Positions 1-11,600 of a DNA stretch of 64,000 bases are shown in pieces. A program made the translations under genes and the position numbers. Origin of the DNA: Holothuria scabra (lineage: Eukaryota; Echinodermata; Holothuroidea; Aspidochirotida; Holothuriidae); NCBI GenBank assembly GCA_037179385.1, contig CM074185.1:9357371-9421370 (forward strand), written 5' to 3'. Numbering within the stretch: position 1 is the stretch's first letter; each line of letters begins with the position of its first letter. Below the pieces are notes generated by a model. That model had not been told where the DNA came from. It worked only from the letters and a program-made list of their open reading frames with translations, and did not search any database.

Positions 1-2119
1 CAGCTGATTTGTCAAACTTTCGAATACGCCTACTGTCTGCTACTCGCGCAGGACGAATAAAGTCCCAAAGCTTAACAAGTAGCAACTTTCGCGTTCGTTC
101 ACCTTCCGGTAAACATTTTTGTTTTGTTTTTATTTGATTCTCCCATGTGGGAACTCAGCAACGAAGTTTTCTCCTTTAAAGAAACGTTTCTGCTACACGC
201 GCAGGACGAATTCTTATGCGTGCAGCCACGTGTTCCATTGTTTCGCCCCCAAGGATAACGTCAATGCATAAGGTCTATATGGGGAGTTCGTTTAGTTCGT
301 TTTGGTGGCCAAGCAAATGTACGGATCCTCCAAATAGAAGGGATAAACAAACCAATCCCGCACCTGCAACACGTGTTCCAAAATTTGCGTGTATATATGA
401 AACTTTGGTAACATTCTTTCTCAATTGAACCATTACATAAAAAGGAATCATTAGTGTGGTTCTCTGCAGTGGACTGTGTCCCAAATTAGCTCTATGGTGT
501 AAAAATATGCATTTTAATCTGCTGTAAAGTAGGGCTTAGTCCCTATTTTCGTTAGGGTTGGCTAGACAGATTTATGCTTATCGTTGTAGGCTACGTCGTA
601 GGCTAAGACTGCACGAAAACAAGGTTACACCGCAAGCCACTATGTGCTAAGCTTGGTTTGTGTATGCCACAGTTCCCCACACTTGTGCCCCACAATCCCA
701 CGTGCCAACAAATTACCAAACTAGATTATTATAATTAACCTCAAAACCTACTATCACAAACAGACAAAATGAAGTTTTGACTTCAATGATGGAAAGAAAA
801 CTGAAAAGATTGAAAAATGAGAAGCTTTGTGATTGTTCATATTTTATCTTGACAACATATCACCAATCTGTAAATTTCATCACATTTTTGTACGAATCAA
901 CAACAAGATCAAAGTCAACAACTTGTCTATAGAATCAGCAAACATTAGTCTGTGCAAAGGTTACCCCCTTCCCCCGATCCCTTCTCAATAGAAATCATGC
1001 TTGCAATACTGACTTAAAATTGCTTTTTAAAATAATGCTTGCCAAAAGCAGCTTTTAAATTGATTCCTGTGATTAAGTTCTGTCAATAAGATGTAAGTAA
1101 ATATAATATAGCAAAAATAGACTGAAAACTTACAATTTAATAAAATCTTCCAATCCTCATAGAAATGCCAACAAAGGAAACTTATTTACATTTTGAAAAA
1201 CTCCAAACATTTCCAAACATGTTCCCAATTAATTTTTCAAAATCACCGCAAAATTTGGTGAGAACCAAATCACTTACAAATTTCTTTGCACAATGAAGAA
1301 AGCTATCAAGTATTAGCAAATAGTTTTTCTTTTTCCTGGACCCTGCAGTATAGCATTGGTATGTGTAGGTAATATATTATCTTAAAGTGGATGGAAAGTT
1401 AAAATTCAAGACCTTTTTACACCTTCCCTGTCCTCATAATCTGGGCAGTTTTCAAATTTTTGACTAATATTGCCAATTGCCTTATCAAATTTGCTTGAAA
1501 TGGACTAGCACTATCAATTCATACAATACATAAATCATACAAAATGGTATCAATGTAGGTTAAGATCAATAAAGACAATAAGTGATTGTTCTAGTGCTCA
1601 CACAAATGGGCATATCTAACATAATTACTAATGATGTGACAATGGGAGGGGCAGGGAAAATTTGCTTATTTAAATCTACTTTTGGCAAAATTCGAATTAA
1701 CCATCAGAAGATTAATTAAATTAATCTAATTTCAGATTGCACAGAAATATTTTGATTTGCAGATGTGTGAAATTGTTGTAGCTTGTGGATAGAGAATATA
1801 ATAGATATTATTTCCATACATTCTTTTAAAGGGCATATAAATTACAAAAGAAAATTTGTCCTTCAATGAAAGAAGTATATTAGGTAGTAAAGGCTAAATG
1901 GCGTATAATAAAGGGACCATGCAAAGTGCTTGAGGTTGCGATATTGTGAGTAGGCTACAATGCTTCCATTTCAAGAACAAATAATCACAGCCACCAAGGA
2001 AGAAGGATGAGAGACGAAACAACAGTACTACTGTAATTTTTGATAAGTCTTAGTACACAAATGTAAAGGCATAGTTTTGTACAAGAAACATCCTCGCCTG
2101 TATAAATTCTAACCAATAC
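1..2119. other. Intergenic stretch, no gene recognised
   Basis: AT-rich DNA beyond the 3' end of the minus-strand gene. Open frames are short and lack any family resemblance or convincing splice pairs. The first 250 bases are more GC-rich and carry a 23-bp near-identical direct repeat (separate entry). I see nothing else to annotate. Confidence 0.6.
36..211 (+). repeat. Two copies of a 23-bp direct repeat, 153 bp apart
   Basis: Positions 36-58 and 189-211 agree at 22 of 23 bases; both contain CGCGCAGGACGAAT. The unit does not resemble any of the repeat families elsewhere in the window. It could be a regulatory element or the edge of a repeat that continues outside the window. Confidence 0.6.
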
Positions 2120-2385
2120 ATGAAATAGCCCTTAGTAAAACTGACTACCGCTAAACAGTCTAAAACCCAAACTTAGGGCAGTTAAGTCTGGTTTTTACTT
2201 GATGTTTGCACCTACAGTTAGTAGCCACCCCAACCCTAACATCAATAAAAATATGATAAAACCTATTAAGCACTGGAGTGGCTAACAACTGTGGATGTTC
2301 ACATCAAACAAACACCAGACTTACCACCGAAAAGTCAGGTTTTAAACTGTTTACCGGTAGGCAGTTTTAGTATAGGCTATTTCAA
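2120..2385. mobile_element. Foldback (MITE-like) element, about 265 bp
   Basis: The left arm starts TGAAATAGCC at 2121 and the right arm ends with its reverse complement near 2384. The two arms pair imperfectly over roughly 110 bp each, with a short spacer in the middle. It has no coding capacity. The structure fits a non-autonomous palindromic DNA element. Confidence 0.7.
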
Positions 2386-3429
2386 GTAATGACGTATGTG
2401 CAGATATAAACTTCGAACACGTCTATTCCACCCCTTCAATCGTATATTTAGCTATTAGTTTACTAGTTAGCAATTGTGCTCAGTATGAAAATATGAGCAT
2501 TTTATTGCACTATATATGCCCTCTTGCAAGTGACAATCCCATGGATCAAACGAAGCATCAACAAAATATGGCAGTTTTTAGATTTAAACCTTTACAACAG
2601 GAAAATTGCTTTGGACGACAAGTATTTAAACCTAGTTGCAACTTACACTGAACAAGTTATGGCAACTACGACAATACTGCACAAGCTATATACACAGCCT
2701 GACACAAAACAGTTTGATGGTTATTTCTGATCACAAACCTGGAACATTTTTAAGTCACTCCATGTATATATTCAAAAGGTAAGTAGCATACCACAACCGT
2801 GTCTTTATGTACATAGCAAACTTACATTAACTGACACGACTTTCAACATGAATACACATATTTCTCAATGAAATGTTTGAGCACAAAGGTCTAATGTACA
2901 TTTAAGTCAAGCGCAGATGTAAGGGGGGGGGGGGAAGCTTTTACAGCCTCAGCCCTACCTTTTTTTCCAGATCAACAACAAAACACACAGGAAATTAGCA
3001 GTGCAACCCCCACTTCCCTGCATTACTCTTAAGTCAGCCCCCTCCCCCTTTTGGAATGTCTGGATCCATGCCTGTAGGTTGCCCCTTTCCTGAATTAGGT
3101 TGCACCTTTTGCAGTGTAAAATGGGAAAAACGAAACAAAAGCAGCACATTTGCTTCTATTTGTCCTATAAACTTTTCTTCATGATGGCAGTAAAGAGTGC
3201 AAGTATAGCACAATGTCTAACTCATGAAGGTTGACACTCAAATGAAATTATACAAAACTTGCATTTTAATAAGCATGACATGTGAGGGAATTGTGGGATT
3301 TTTGGTCAGTTCACAAAATTTTGACTCTACAATTGTTCAGTGCTCAGATTACTTTTTGGAGCTTGAAAAACATATTGGTCTCCATGTTTAAATCATTCAT
3401 TGACTAATATTTGAATGGCTAACATTTGA
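2386..3429. other. Non-coding stretch
   Basis: No gene recognised. A 68-codon open frame at 2524-2730 on the plus strand has ordinary amino-acid composition but no family resemblance and no clear splice sites. A homopolymer G run lies near 2925. Confidence 0.5.
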
Positions 3430-3960
3430 CTCATTGATTGACTGACTGACTGACCAAATGACTGACTGAAATATTATTTGATTGATTGATTGGGTCATGA
3501 AACTGATTGTTACACTGGTAGCATTACTGTTTGACTAACAAAACTTGACTGATTGGATTTCACTGACTGTGCTTATCATTGATTGACTGACTGACCAAAC
3601 GACTGACTGAAATACTAATTGATTGATTGATTGGGTCATGAAACTGACTGTTACACTGGTAGCATTACTGTTTGACTAACAAAACTTGACTGATTGGATT
3701 TCACTGACTGTGCTTATCATTGATTGACTGACTGACCAAATGACTGACTGAAATACTAATTGATTGATTGATTGGGTCATGAAACTGATGTTACACTGGT
3801 AGCATTACTGTTTGACTAACAAAGCTTGATTGATTGATTCATTGGATTCTTAAACCGACTGCGCTCATTATTGATTGACTGACTGACAGACTGATTACTG
3901 ACTAACCAAATGACTGGCAGAAATACTAATTGATTTACTGATTGATTCACTGATTGTTTG
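3430..3960 (+). repeat. 141-bp tandem array built on GACT/GATT words
   Basis: The phrase GGGTCATGAAACTGA recurs at 3492, 3633 and 3774, an exact 141-bp spacing, with degenerate partial units on both sides. Each unit is itself rich in short GACTGACTGA and GATTGATTGA runs, so a microsatellite seems to have been captured in a larger minisatellite unit. Confidence 0.9.
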
Positions 3961-5058
3961 CTATTATGTTCGACGGATTGTTTCATTTCCAATGTTTGAT
4001 GGATTAATCGTTATCGACAGCCTGATAGTTAATTGGCTTAAAAATTGTTTGAATAACTGTTAGATTCAATCATGCTTTTATTTTCTCACTCATTTTTTTT
4101 TCTTTTGACTGACATCATGAATGTACAATGATGTACATTCAAACTAAATAAAAAATAAAACTGCCACATCTTAAACAGAGATGTTTTATTTTTAAAGTGT
4201 TTCAAATTCTGGAGTCACGTATCGATTACCCATGTCATCTAAGTAGCATGTCAGACTCTCCTGCTATATTTAAACTTGACCATATAAAAAACAATGCAGT
4301 GCCTCACAAGTGGAAAAAAGGTCATGGATGTCACTAGAACAAATCAGAAGCTCATAAGATGGGGATTCAAACCCTACCTTACTAATTAACTTGATGACAG
4401 TTTGGTATTTCAAAATCAGCCTCTATCTTACACTGCATATTACTTTGCATACCCTCTGTACAAGTTATATAAATATCCCTCAACCTGGACGTGATATAAA
4501 ATTCATTTTATGTGAGGTGAGTATTCCCATCAAACAACTTATTTATCCATAACATGCATCACATCTGATCTACCATAATTTGTAAGAAATAAGTAATCTT
4601 TTGTTCTTTGATCCAATGAGGCAAGCATTTTTATAGTCAAGTTAGACCAACAATTTACAATCACTTCAAGTGACACATCACAAAATGTTATAATTTAACG
4701 TTGAACTACAGAACACTATACCATGGAAAGTGAGCAACTTGAATATTCTCTACAATTAAGCTCTAGAAAGCTTTGGTAATTTTCAAACTTTCTCAAAACC
4801 AGCCATACCTGAGCCTCACTTAAGATACACTTTCAAGCCTTGTATTACATTAAAGTTTTTCCAATTTGAGGAGGGGTATGTCATATTCTCCTATGAGAGA
4901 GGAATCATAAAACTGAATGAGCTCAGATTACTTCTTATGCAGGAGCACATGACTGACAGTTTTGTGTGGTGAACAGGCATTAGAGGCTTATCTGTACTAC
5001 AAGGTTCCCCTGCCTCTGATGAATCTCAAATCCTTTTCTTTAATGCACAATAAAAGAT
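3961..5058. other. 3' flank of GAPVD1
   Basis: AT-rich DNA with no open frame of note. It probably contains the rest of the GAPVD1 3' UTR and its poly(A) site. The nearest canonical AATAAA on the minus strand is at 4190-4185. Confidence 0.5.
5039..5044 (-). terminator. Candidate poly(A) signal (ATTAAA)
   Basis: Reads ATTAAA on the minus strand about 330 nt past the GAPVD1 stop codon. A canonical AATAAA lies further out at 4190-4185. Neither has supporting evidence beyond the hexamer, and the true cleavage site is unknown. Confidence 0.25.
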
Positions 5059-5059
5059 C

Positions 5060-5400
5060 ATCCTACCGAAGACTACGAAAGATTGTTCTCAGATGATTTG
5101 TTACCTAAGGAGAGATTTTGTGTTGATCAGCAACCATTAAAGGCTCAGCATCATTTCTGCACCTCAAGTTAATATGAATCTGGAACAGTTGATGGCTCTT
5201 TACCATTTGTAGTCGTACAAGGCAGGGACCACGTGAGCCTACTGCCAGATAGCTCTCAGTTCATTTCTGCACTTCAAAAGAGAGATTATGTGTTTCAGCA
5301 ATCATTTATGATTCTTTATCATTTCTTGCGATCCATTCCAAAGACTACATGGGCCCTATGCCAGATAGCTCTAAGATCATTTTCTGTAGTCCATTGTCTT
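5060..5400 (-). repeat. 110-116-bp tandem repeat spanning the GAPVD1 stop codon
   Basis: The word TCATTT(T)CTG occurs at 5151, 5261 and 5377, and GCCAGATAGCTCT at 5244 and 5360 (116 bp apart). The intervening bases align with modest divergence. The unit at 5377 contains the GAPVD1 stop codon and last coding bases, so the end of the coding sequence and the proximal 3' UTR derive from the same duplicated unit. Confidence 0.75.
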
Positions 5401-5679
5401 CATATATTCAATGGCTGCTACAAACTGCATCCACCAGTACGTCTCCTCTCCCCTAGTGCTATCATCCCCAGGGCGGTAGCTGTCATTTTCAATGTAAAAA
5501 CTGTTCACATACTGGACAGTAGAGAGAAGACTTGGAGGGTTGGCCTTAATGAGGACAAACATGAGAACTGGAACAAAGTCATCTGCCCCCGGTGGTGCTG
5601 CATTCTCATTGGCTAAGCTGAGGAGATTCATAATGATGGAACAACAACGGACCACGCACTGCACTTTATCCTTGGGTGT
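5377..5679 (-). CDS. GAPVD1: GAPVD1 terminal exon: catalytic part of VPS9 domain and stop
   Basis: 303 nt including TGA at 5379-5377, acceptor TCTAG. Encodes TPKDKVQCVVRCCSIIMNLL, then GADDFVPVLMFVLIKANPP and GEETYWWMQFVAAIEYMKTM. The aspartate in ADDFVPVL and tyrosine in TYWW are the positions needed for Rab5 exchange in the VPS9 family (known from Rabex-5), so GEF activity is expected. A small insertion (SYRPGDDST) precedes GEETYWW relative to the vertebrate protein. The protein ends MDYRK, as in vertebrates (MKTIDDRK-like). Confidence 0.97.
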   Translation of the reverse strand, partial: TPKDKVQCVVRCCSIIMNLLSLANENAAPPGADDFVPVLMFVLIKANPPSLLSTVQYVNSFYIENDSYRPGDDSTRGEETYWWMQFVAAIEYMKTMDYRK

Positions 5680-8600
5680 CTAGAGTAGAGAAAGGAGAAG
5701 GAAACATTTTTTGAACAATAATGTGATATGGCAAACAGACCAATTGGTGCTCCTGCATTTCATTTTTCATTCCCCCTTGGGGTTGGGCTGGGGGTTGTGG
5801 AACAACCCAGCAGTATTAACTGCCAGTCGTAAGAGGTGACTACAGGGGAGGACTTGAACTGTATTCAAACTTGAAAGATAAATTACCTGTCTACCTATCT
5901 AGCTGACAGAATATAACATATTTGTGTTGGTGTGTCATATTACAACCCCTTTTAACTAAAATCATTATTCCAGGTGAAAATGGGGTCATTTTCCACTAAA
6001 AAGATAGAAAATTGGCAGTCGTGTCACAAATTCCTGTAAAGTTTACTTTCCTTGAGAAAGCCAAGAATAAGGGAAGAACTGTTAGTATAAGCTTTTTGAA
6101 AACATAGTATCCAACATGCCTATAACAAGGCAATGGTGAATTCTGATCTTTTAGGGTTGCAAAGTAGTACTACCCTCTGCCCCCTCCCCTCGGCTTTAAG
6201 TTCCATCCCCTCTTTCCTTCCCAACCCCCCCACACACACACGCTTGGCATCATGCTGTTTTGAGTCGACCCTTTGATGCAGAGAAGCACAAATATGTTTG
6301 AAGTATCAACCTTGTAAACATTGATGTTCAAGATTTCTCCTTGAGCTGCTGGCCAAGGAGATTCTCGCTGAAACTTCTCTGGTATCTGTAGGCTTTTATG
6401 GTTGGCGGAGACGACTTTAGAAAGTTTCTCGATATGATTCTGTAGTACTCTGAAATTGTGAAGAAAATAAAAAGTGCAACAGAATGGGAAATTGCTGAAT
6501 TAGAAATTCACAATCATTTTCATAATGTGGAATAATGGGCCAATCGTTAAACGAAGGCTTGGTACAAGATCTTGGGGTGTAGCTGGAAACACAGTAAAAG
6601 AGACGAGAGTTCCAATTGATATACACGATTGATTTATTCGGTGATTGAGTTTCCATTGAAAAAAGGATGATCAACTTTGATTATTTGGCCATACTACTAA
6701 TTAAATATCTACCAAATGCCCAAGTGCTTATCATCTGAATTTTGTCAAACAAGTACGAGCTTGCGGGCTGGGAGCTTGTCACGTACTTCCAAGCCACGGC
6801 AGGGGTTGTGGGAAGATCTTTGTATTAATTGAAGTCCCCTGACTGGTTAAAAGTTGTGCTGCACCAAATTAAATAAAATATAAATGAGTGTGCTGATCTA
6901 AGTGACCGATGAAGAGGCTGTAGAGGGTGAAATTGACCACACGTTGAGTGATTTGCGGTATCAACAGATCAAGCCCCCCAATGTTTATTTTGTCACAAAC
7001 AGCGACTTTTTTGTTCTTTTGGTGCCAAGATAAAGCGTCACATTTCTTAACCTTTCAATTCCAAGTTCCAAAGATGCACTTTCAAAGTATTTTCCTTCAA
7101 ATTAAATTTTCTTTAAAACCCACCCCAATGAATTTTTAAGACAACTATGATTTTTAACTTCAGTGATTGTGCCATCCAAATGCAAGACACTACTTGCACA
7201 CAGACATTCTTCCATGTGATACACTTTCCTTCCCAGCATGCCATTGTTAACCAATATTACCAAACTCACTGAAGGAAAATTAATTCCAAACAAAGCCAAA
7301 TGATGACAACGGCTAGCACTCACTGATCTCTGTGGATATCGCCATCTCCATTGGGATAAAGAGCTAGTTTATAAACTGTGGTCATGATGGCCCTCTCTGT
7401 AGCAATCTCAGCATCTATTTTTTGCTCCTCACTCGCAGCTGCAGTTAAAATATCAAATATGAGTTTTCTTTACCTTATCCAGATTCAAGACATTATAGGA
7501 AGACAAATTCAAAAGCAACAGCTAAAAATTTGACTTTCTTCAGAATGTTGACAGCCTAATACCTATGTCGATTCACCTTTTAAAAAGATCATCGGCTATT
7601 AAGTCTAAAGTAAATGTAGGCCTACTCATTATTCTCAAAACTCCTGCTTACTCTTATTTGAAATGCCTTATTCAAATGACCTTGAAGTTATAGGAATAGG
7701 AGCTCCCATTGGGCTTCTGAACTTGTTTGCAAACTTCTGATGTCTATAGGGTAGTCACATTCCCGTCACAAGGGATTTCGGGGGGAAAATATTGTTTAAG
7801 TTTAAAGGACAACAAAAAAAAAAAAGATGCTCATTAATGTGAAATTAAATGCCAATTGTGCAATTGTGCTTGCTTCAAGTTCACTGTCTATTGCAAATGT
7901 GACTTCATGTTCTAGTATCTTGTGTAATACAAACCAGATTTAAAGGTTATTTCACCACTATACCTTTAACAGAGGTTTTCAAACTTTTTTGGCGGATGTC
8001 CCAAATTGGCCATTTTGAATCATGTCCCACAATTATTAAGGGAGCATGGGGACTGTCAAACAGGGAAAGGATTTGAGAGTGGGCTTTCCACACCCTGACA
8101 CGTGGAAACATTTGAGAAAAAAAAATACTTGATATGGAGCAGTTTGATGATAATTATAGTCTTTTTCTGAAGAATATATATGCTTTAACTGTATTCCACT
8201 ACTTATAATCTTACATGTAAGTTAATACAAGCCCCCTTTTTTCTGCAAAGGGGGGGGGGGTGGGACCTAGGACTAGCTTACATGTCACCAGAAACTGCAA
8301 AATGCCCCACTGATGGGACACATCCACAGGTTAAAAATCCAGTGCTTAGAATAAGGTACCCAAACATATCACACCTTTTCATGTCAAGCAGAATTAACTG
8401 TCAGTTTGTCATCATATTTCTGTAGTGGGATGCTACAAATATCATGGAAAGATCTATAATTTAGCACCTTTTTTGTCTCTTACCTGCCCATATTGGATCT
8501 TGTTGGATCCATGTGTTAAGAGTGTTCAAAAATGATTTCACCAGCTGTGTCTGAGGGAAAGATGCAAACACATAAATACTTGTGTTTATGGACTGGCTCA

Positions 8601-11600
8601 TTTTAAAGGGGCTCATTGAGTTGATATCCATAACTTAATGGAAGTGTTTAAGGTAATACCGCATGAAAATGCTTATAATTAGCATGATTAGTCAAGTTCC
8701 ATATCCACTAGTTACAGAAAAAGTTAAAATTTTGAATTTTGTGGTGCCCTGACTTGTAACGGTTTTGTGCATAATTTGAAAAAGTGTCTGGTCATGAATT
8801 TTTGAAAACTGAATATAGCCATTAAGTTCTCACTCATAAAACAGTTACTTGTATGTAGGATGTAGGGATTATCCAAGTTCAACCATTTGTCATTGGTATT
8901 TGAAGAAAACAAAACAGGTTTGGAAAAATTTGTTGAATTTCATGAACCAACTCAATGAGCCACTTCAACTGATATATCGTCCCCTTTCTGGCGTACTGAC
9001 GAATGGCAAATTGGCATAGTGACGAATGTGCAAATTTGGCAATTTTGGCGTAGTGACGAATGCATTTTTTGCCGTAATCTGTTCACCTCAGCCTTAAAAA
9101 TTGCAACGACTTTGTAAAATATATTATTTGCTACAATTCCAAACATAAAAGCGATGAATATGGCGAAAATTCTCCAAATAAGACAACATTTGTCACTATG
9201 TGAAACACAAGATCCACAGATTCATGAAATTCTTGATTTTGCGATTCGTCAGTACTCCAGAAAGGGGACGATATGATACCCAAAACAAATCTCACATGAA
9301 AAATTTAATAAGAACTTTGGCATGAAATGTTTCCCCAAAAAGCAAACCACTGAAAGCGCAATGCCATTTTTGATTATACCCATTAATTGTATAACGACCA
9401 ATGAATGATTGCAGAAATGTATTCAAACCCCAGGAAAATAAAGCAGAAGACTCCTAATGATGAATCTTTTGATTAGGTATTGTGTGCTATATAGTGTTGT
9501 TGCATGAGTGCACTGACAATAGTTTAATTGATAACAACACTTACTAAGTCATCATACCCATAACCATCATAAATAAGGTCAATCATGAGTAACTTCAAAC
9601 CTATATCTTTCAGAAACCATGAGAGGGAGAAAATGAAAGACATTAAGGAAGAAAATGTAACATTGTTGATTCCTCCTCGTAAAATTAGTGACTGAGTCCG
9701 TAAAATAAAAACAACGATTTAAGGACCAGTTTCCCCTTTCTGAATGTTGTCATTTCTCCTAAAGTTTACAACTCCTTTTCAACCTTCTCACCTATGTACA
9801 AAATGCAGCGCGAGAAAGGTACAGATCTCATAGATCTCACTTTAAAACACACAGCATTAAAGAGTGAAGGATTTGCACAAGTGTCCAGCATTTCAGATGA
9901 CCAAAATTTCTGTTGGACTACCATATACGATGACCATATACTACAAAAAACTTTTGAAGGATATTGTCCTGTGGATAACCATAAATTTTGACTGCATCAA
10001 ATGTAATTTCCATCAATTTGAGGATGAAGATGGAAGGAAACAACTTGTTATTCTCAGATTTCCAATACATTCTCATTGCTTTTACCATATAAAGTTTTCT
10101 TCTTGATTTAGTGTGTGACTTATGTAAACCACTGAAAAAGCAAGCATTCCTGAAAAATCAGCAGGACTAACAGATTTCCCACCAGACAACCAGTTTTTTA
10201 CTATCTGATTCTCCTGTGGACAATCATTTTCCTTTATGAAGACATACACTGGTAAATGATATCTACATTTTACATTTAATCAAGTATGTTTTGCTAATCA
10301 ATAGATATCCCAAGAAAATTTACCTTCAACACCAGAGTGAAAATGATGGGAAATATTTACAGTAGTAGAAACTTGAAGGGAAATATTGCCTTTCTTTTAT
10401 AAGAAAATTTCATCCCTTTAAAACCAACATTTATTGGCAAAGAGTAATAAATAATTACAAATAAGGCAGTATGGTAGCCTTCTTTTCAAGAAACAAGTTT
10501 CCCATGGATAGAAATTCAGTTTTTTCTTGCTTAAGATTAATTCGTTCACACAAACTTTCAACATTTTAAAAGATGCAACTTCCATAACTCTTTTGTGCAT
10601 AATGTTTTGAGGAGATGAAGCTATTGCTAGGGTTTATTGTTGAGACTGAATGATTTAAAAATGACTAGAGCAATTTACCTTTAATGCTACGTGGAGAATT
10701 TTAAACATAGTATTTCCCTATAAACTTAAGCCCCTCCATATTTGCAATTGAGACAACTGTACAGGAGCCTTCATGCCAAATGTCTGTTTATTGCTCACCT
10801 TTTCATCAGCTGCTGTCAGTCTCTTGAAATCAGAGATGAACCTTTGAATCGATTCCTCCTGCCTCTCCAAGAACAGCCGGACACAAACCATTGTAAAAAA
10901 CTTATTCACAACATCTTTGTCCCTGTAATTTCAAGAGAAAATATTTTCCACCAAGTTGAAAGAGATTATTTATGATAAATGGGGTCATTAAGAATTTAAA
11001 CAATTCTTGTTTGTACAAAAATTTTGGGGAAATTTCTAGCTATTTATTGGTATGAAATAATATGACTCTATATATGCAACCAATTTTGATTACAAAATAA
11101 ATCTCCTGGTATAAAATGATTTTCACCAAAACTTACGCAAGATACTAACTTTGTTTAGTTGATACCTTCTTTAAACATCCAAACTTCCCCTTTACCATGA
11201 TGAAGTCCACTACCCCTTCCATAGGATAAAGATAGCAATATGTTCAACAAATAACAATTACATAGGGAATAAAACTACATTCCACTATTTATGAACTTAA
11301 GAAAATGTAACATTATACTTTATGTATGGTGCCAGTTGTAAATTATTCAAGACCAAATACCCCCGGCCATAGTGAAAGTGACTGACTTTTTTTTTCCAAA
11401 CGAGGCCTCAGGTCTCAATTTTTCATTCCAGACAACACAATCGATACATTTTGAATGCAATTACCTCTGTATTCTCTCCATGAGGCGACCAAGATGAGCC
11501 TTTGTGGTGGTCAGGCCTTTACGACACCGGATGAGGTAAGCGATATAAACAGAACTTCTTTCATGGTCTTCTCTGAGAGACTGCAGTAATTTTTTACAAC

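Noticed and set aside
3430..3960. CRISPR-like array
   Set aside because: Regular spacing, but this is an animal genome and the 'spacers' are also repeated: it is a tandem minisatellite.
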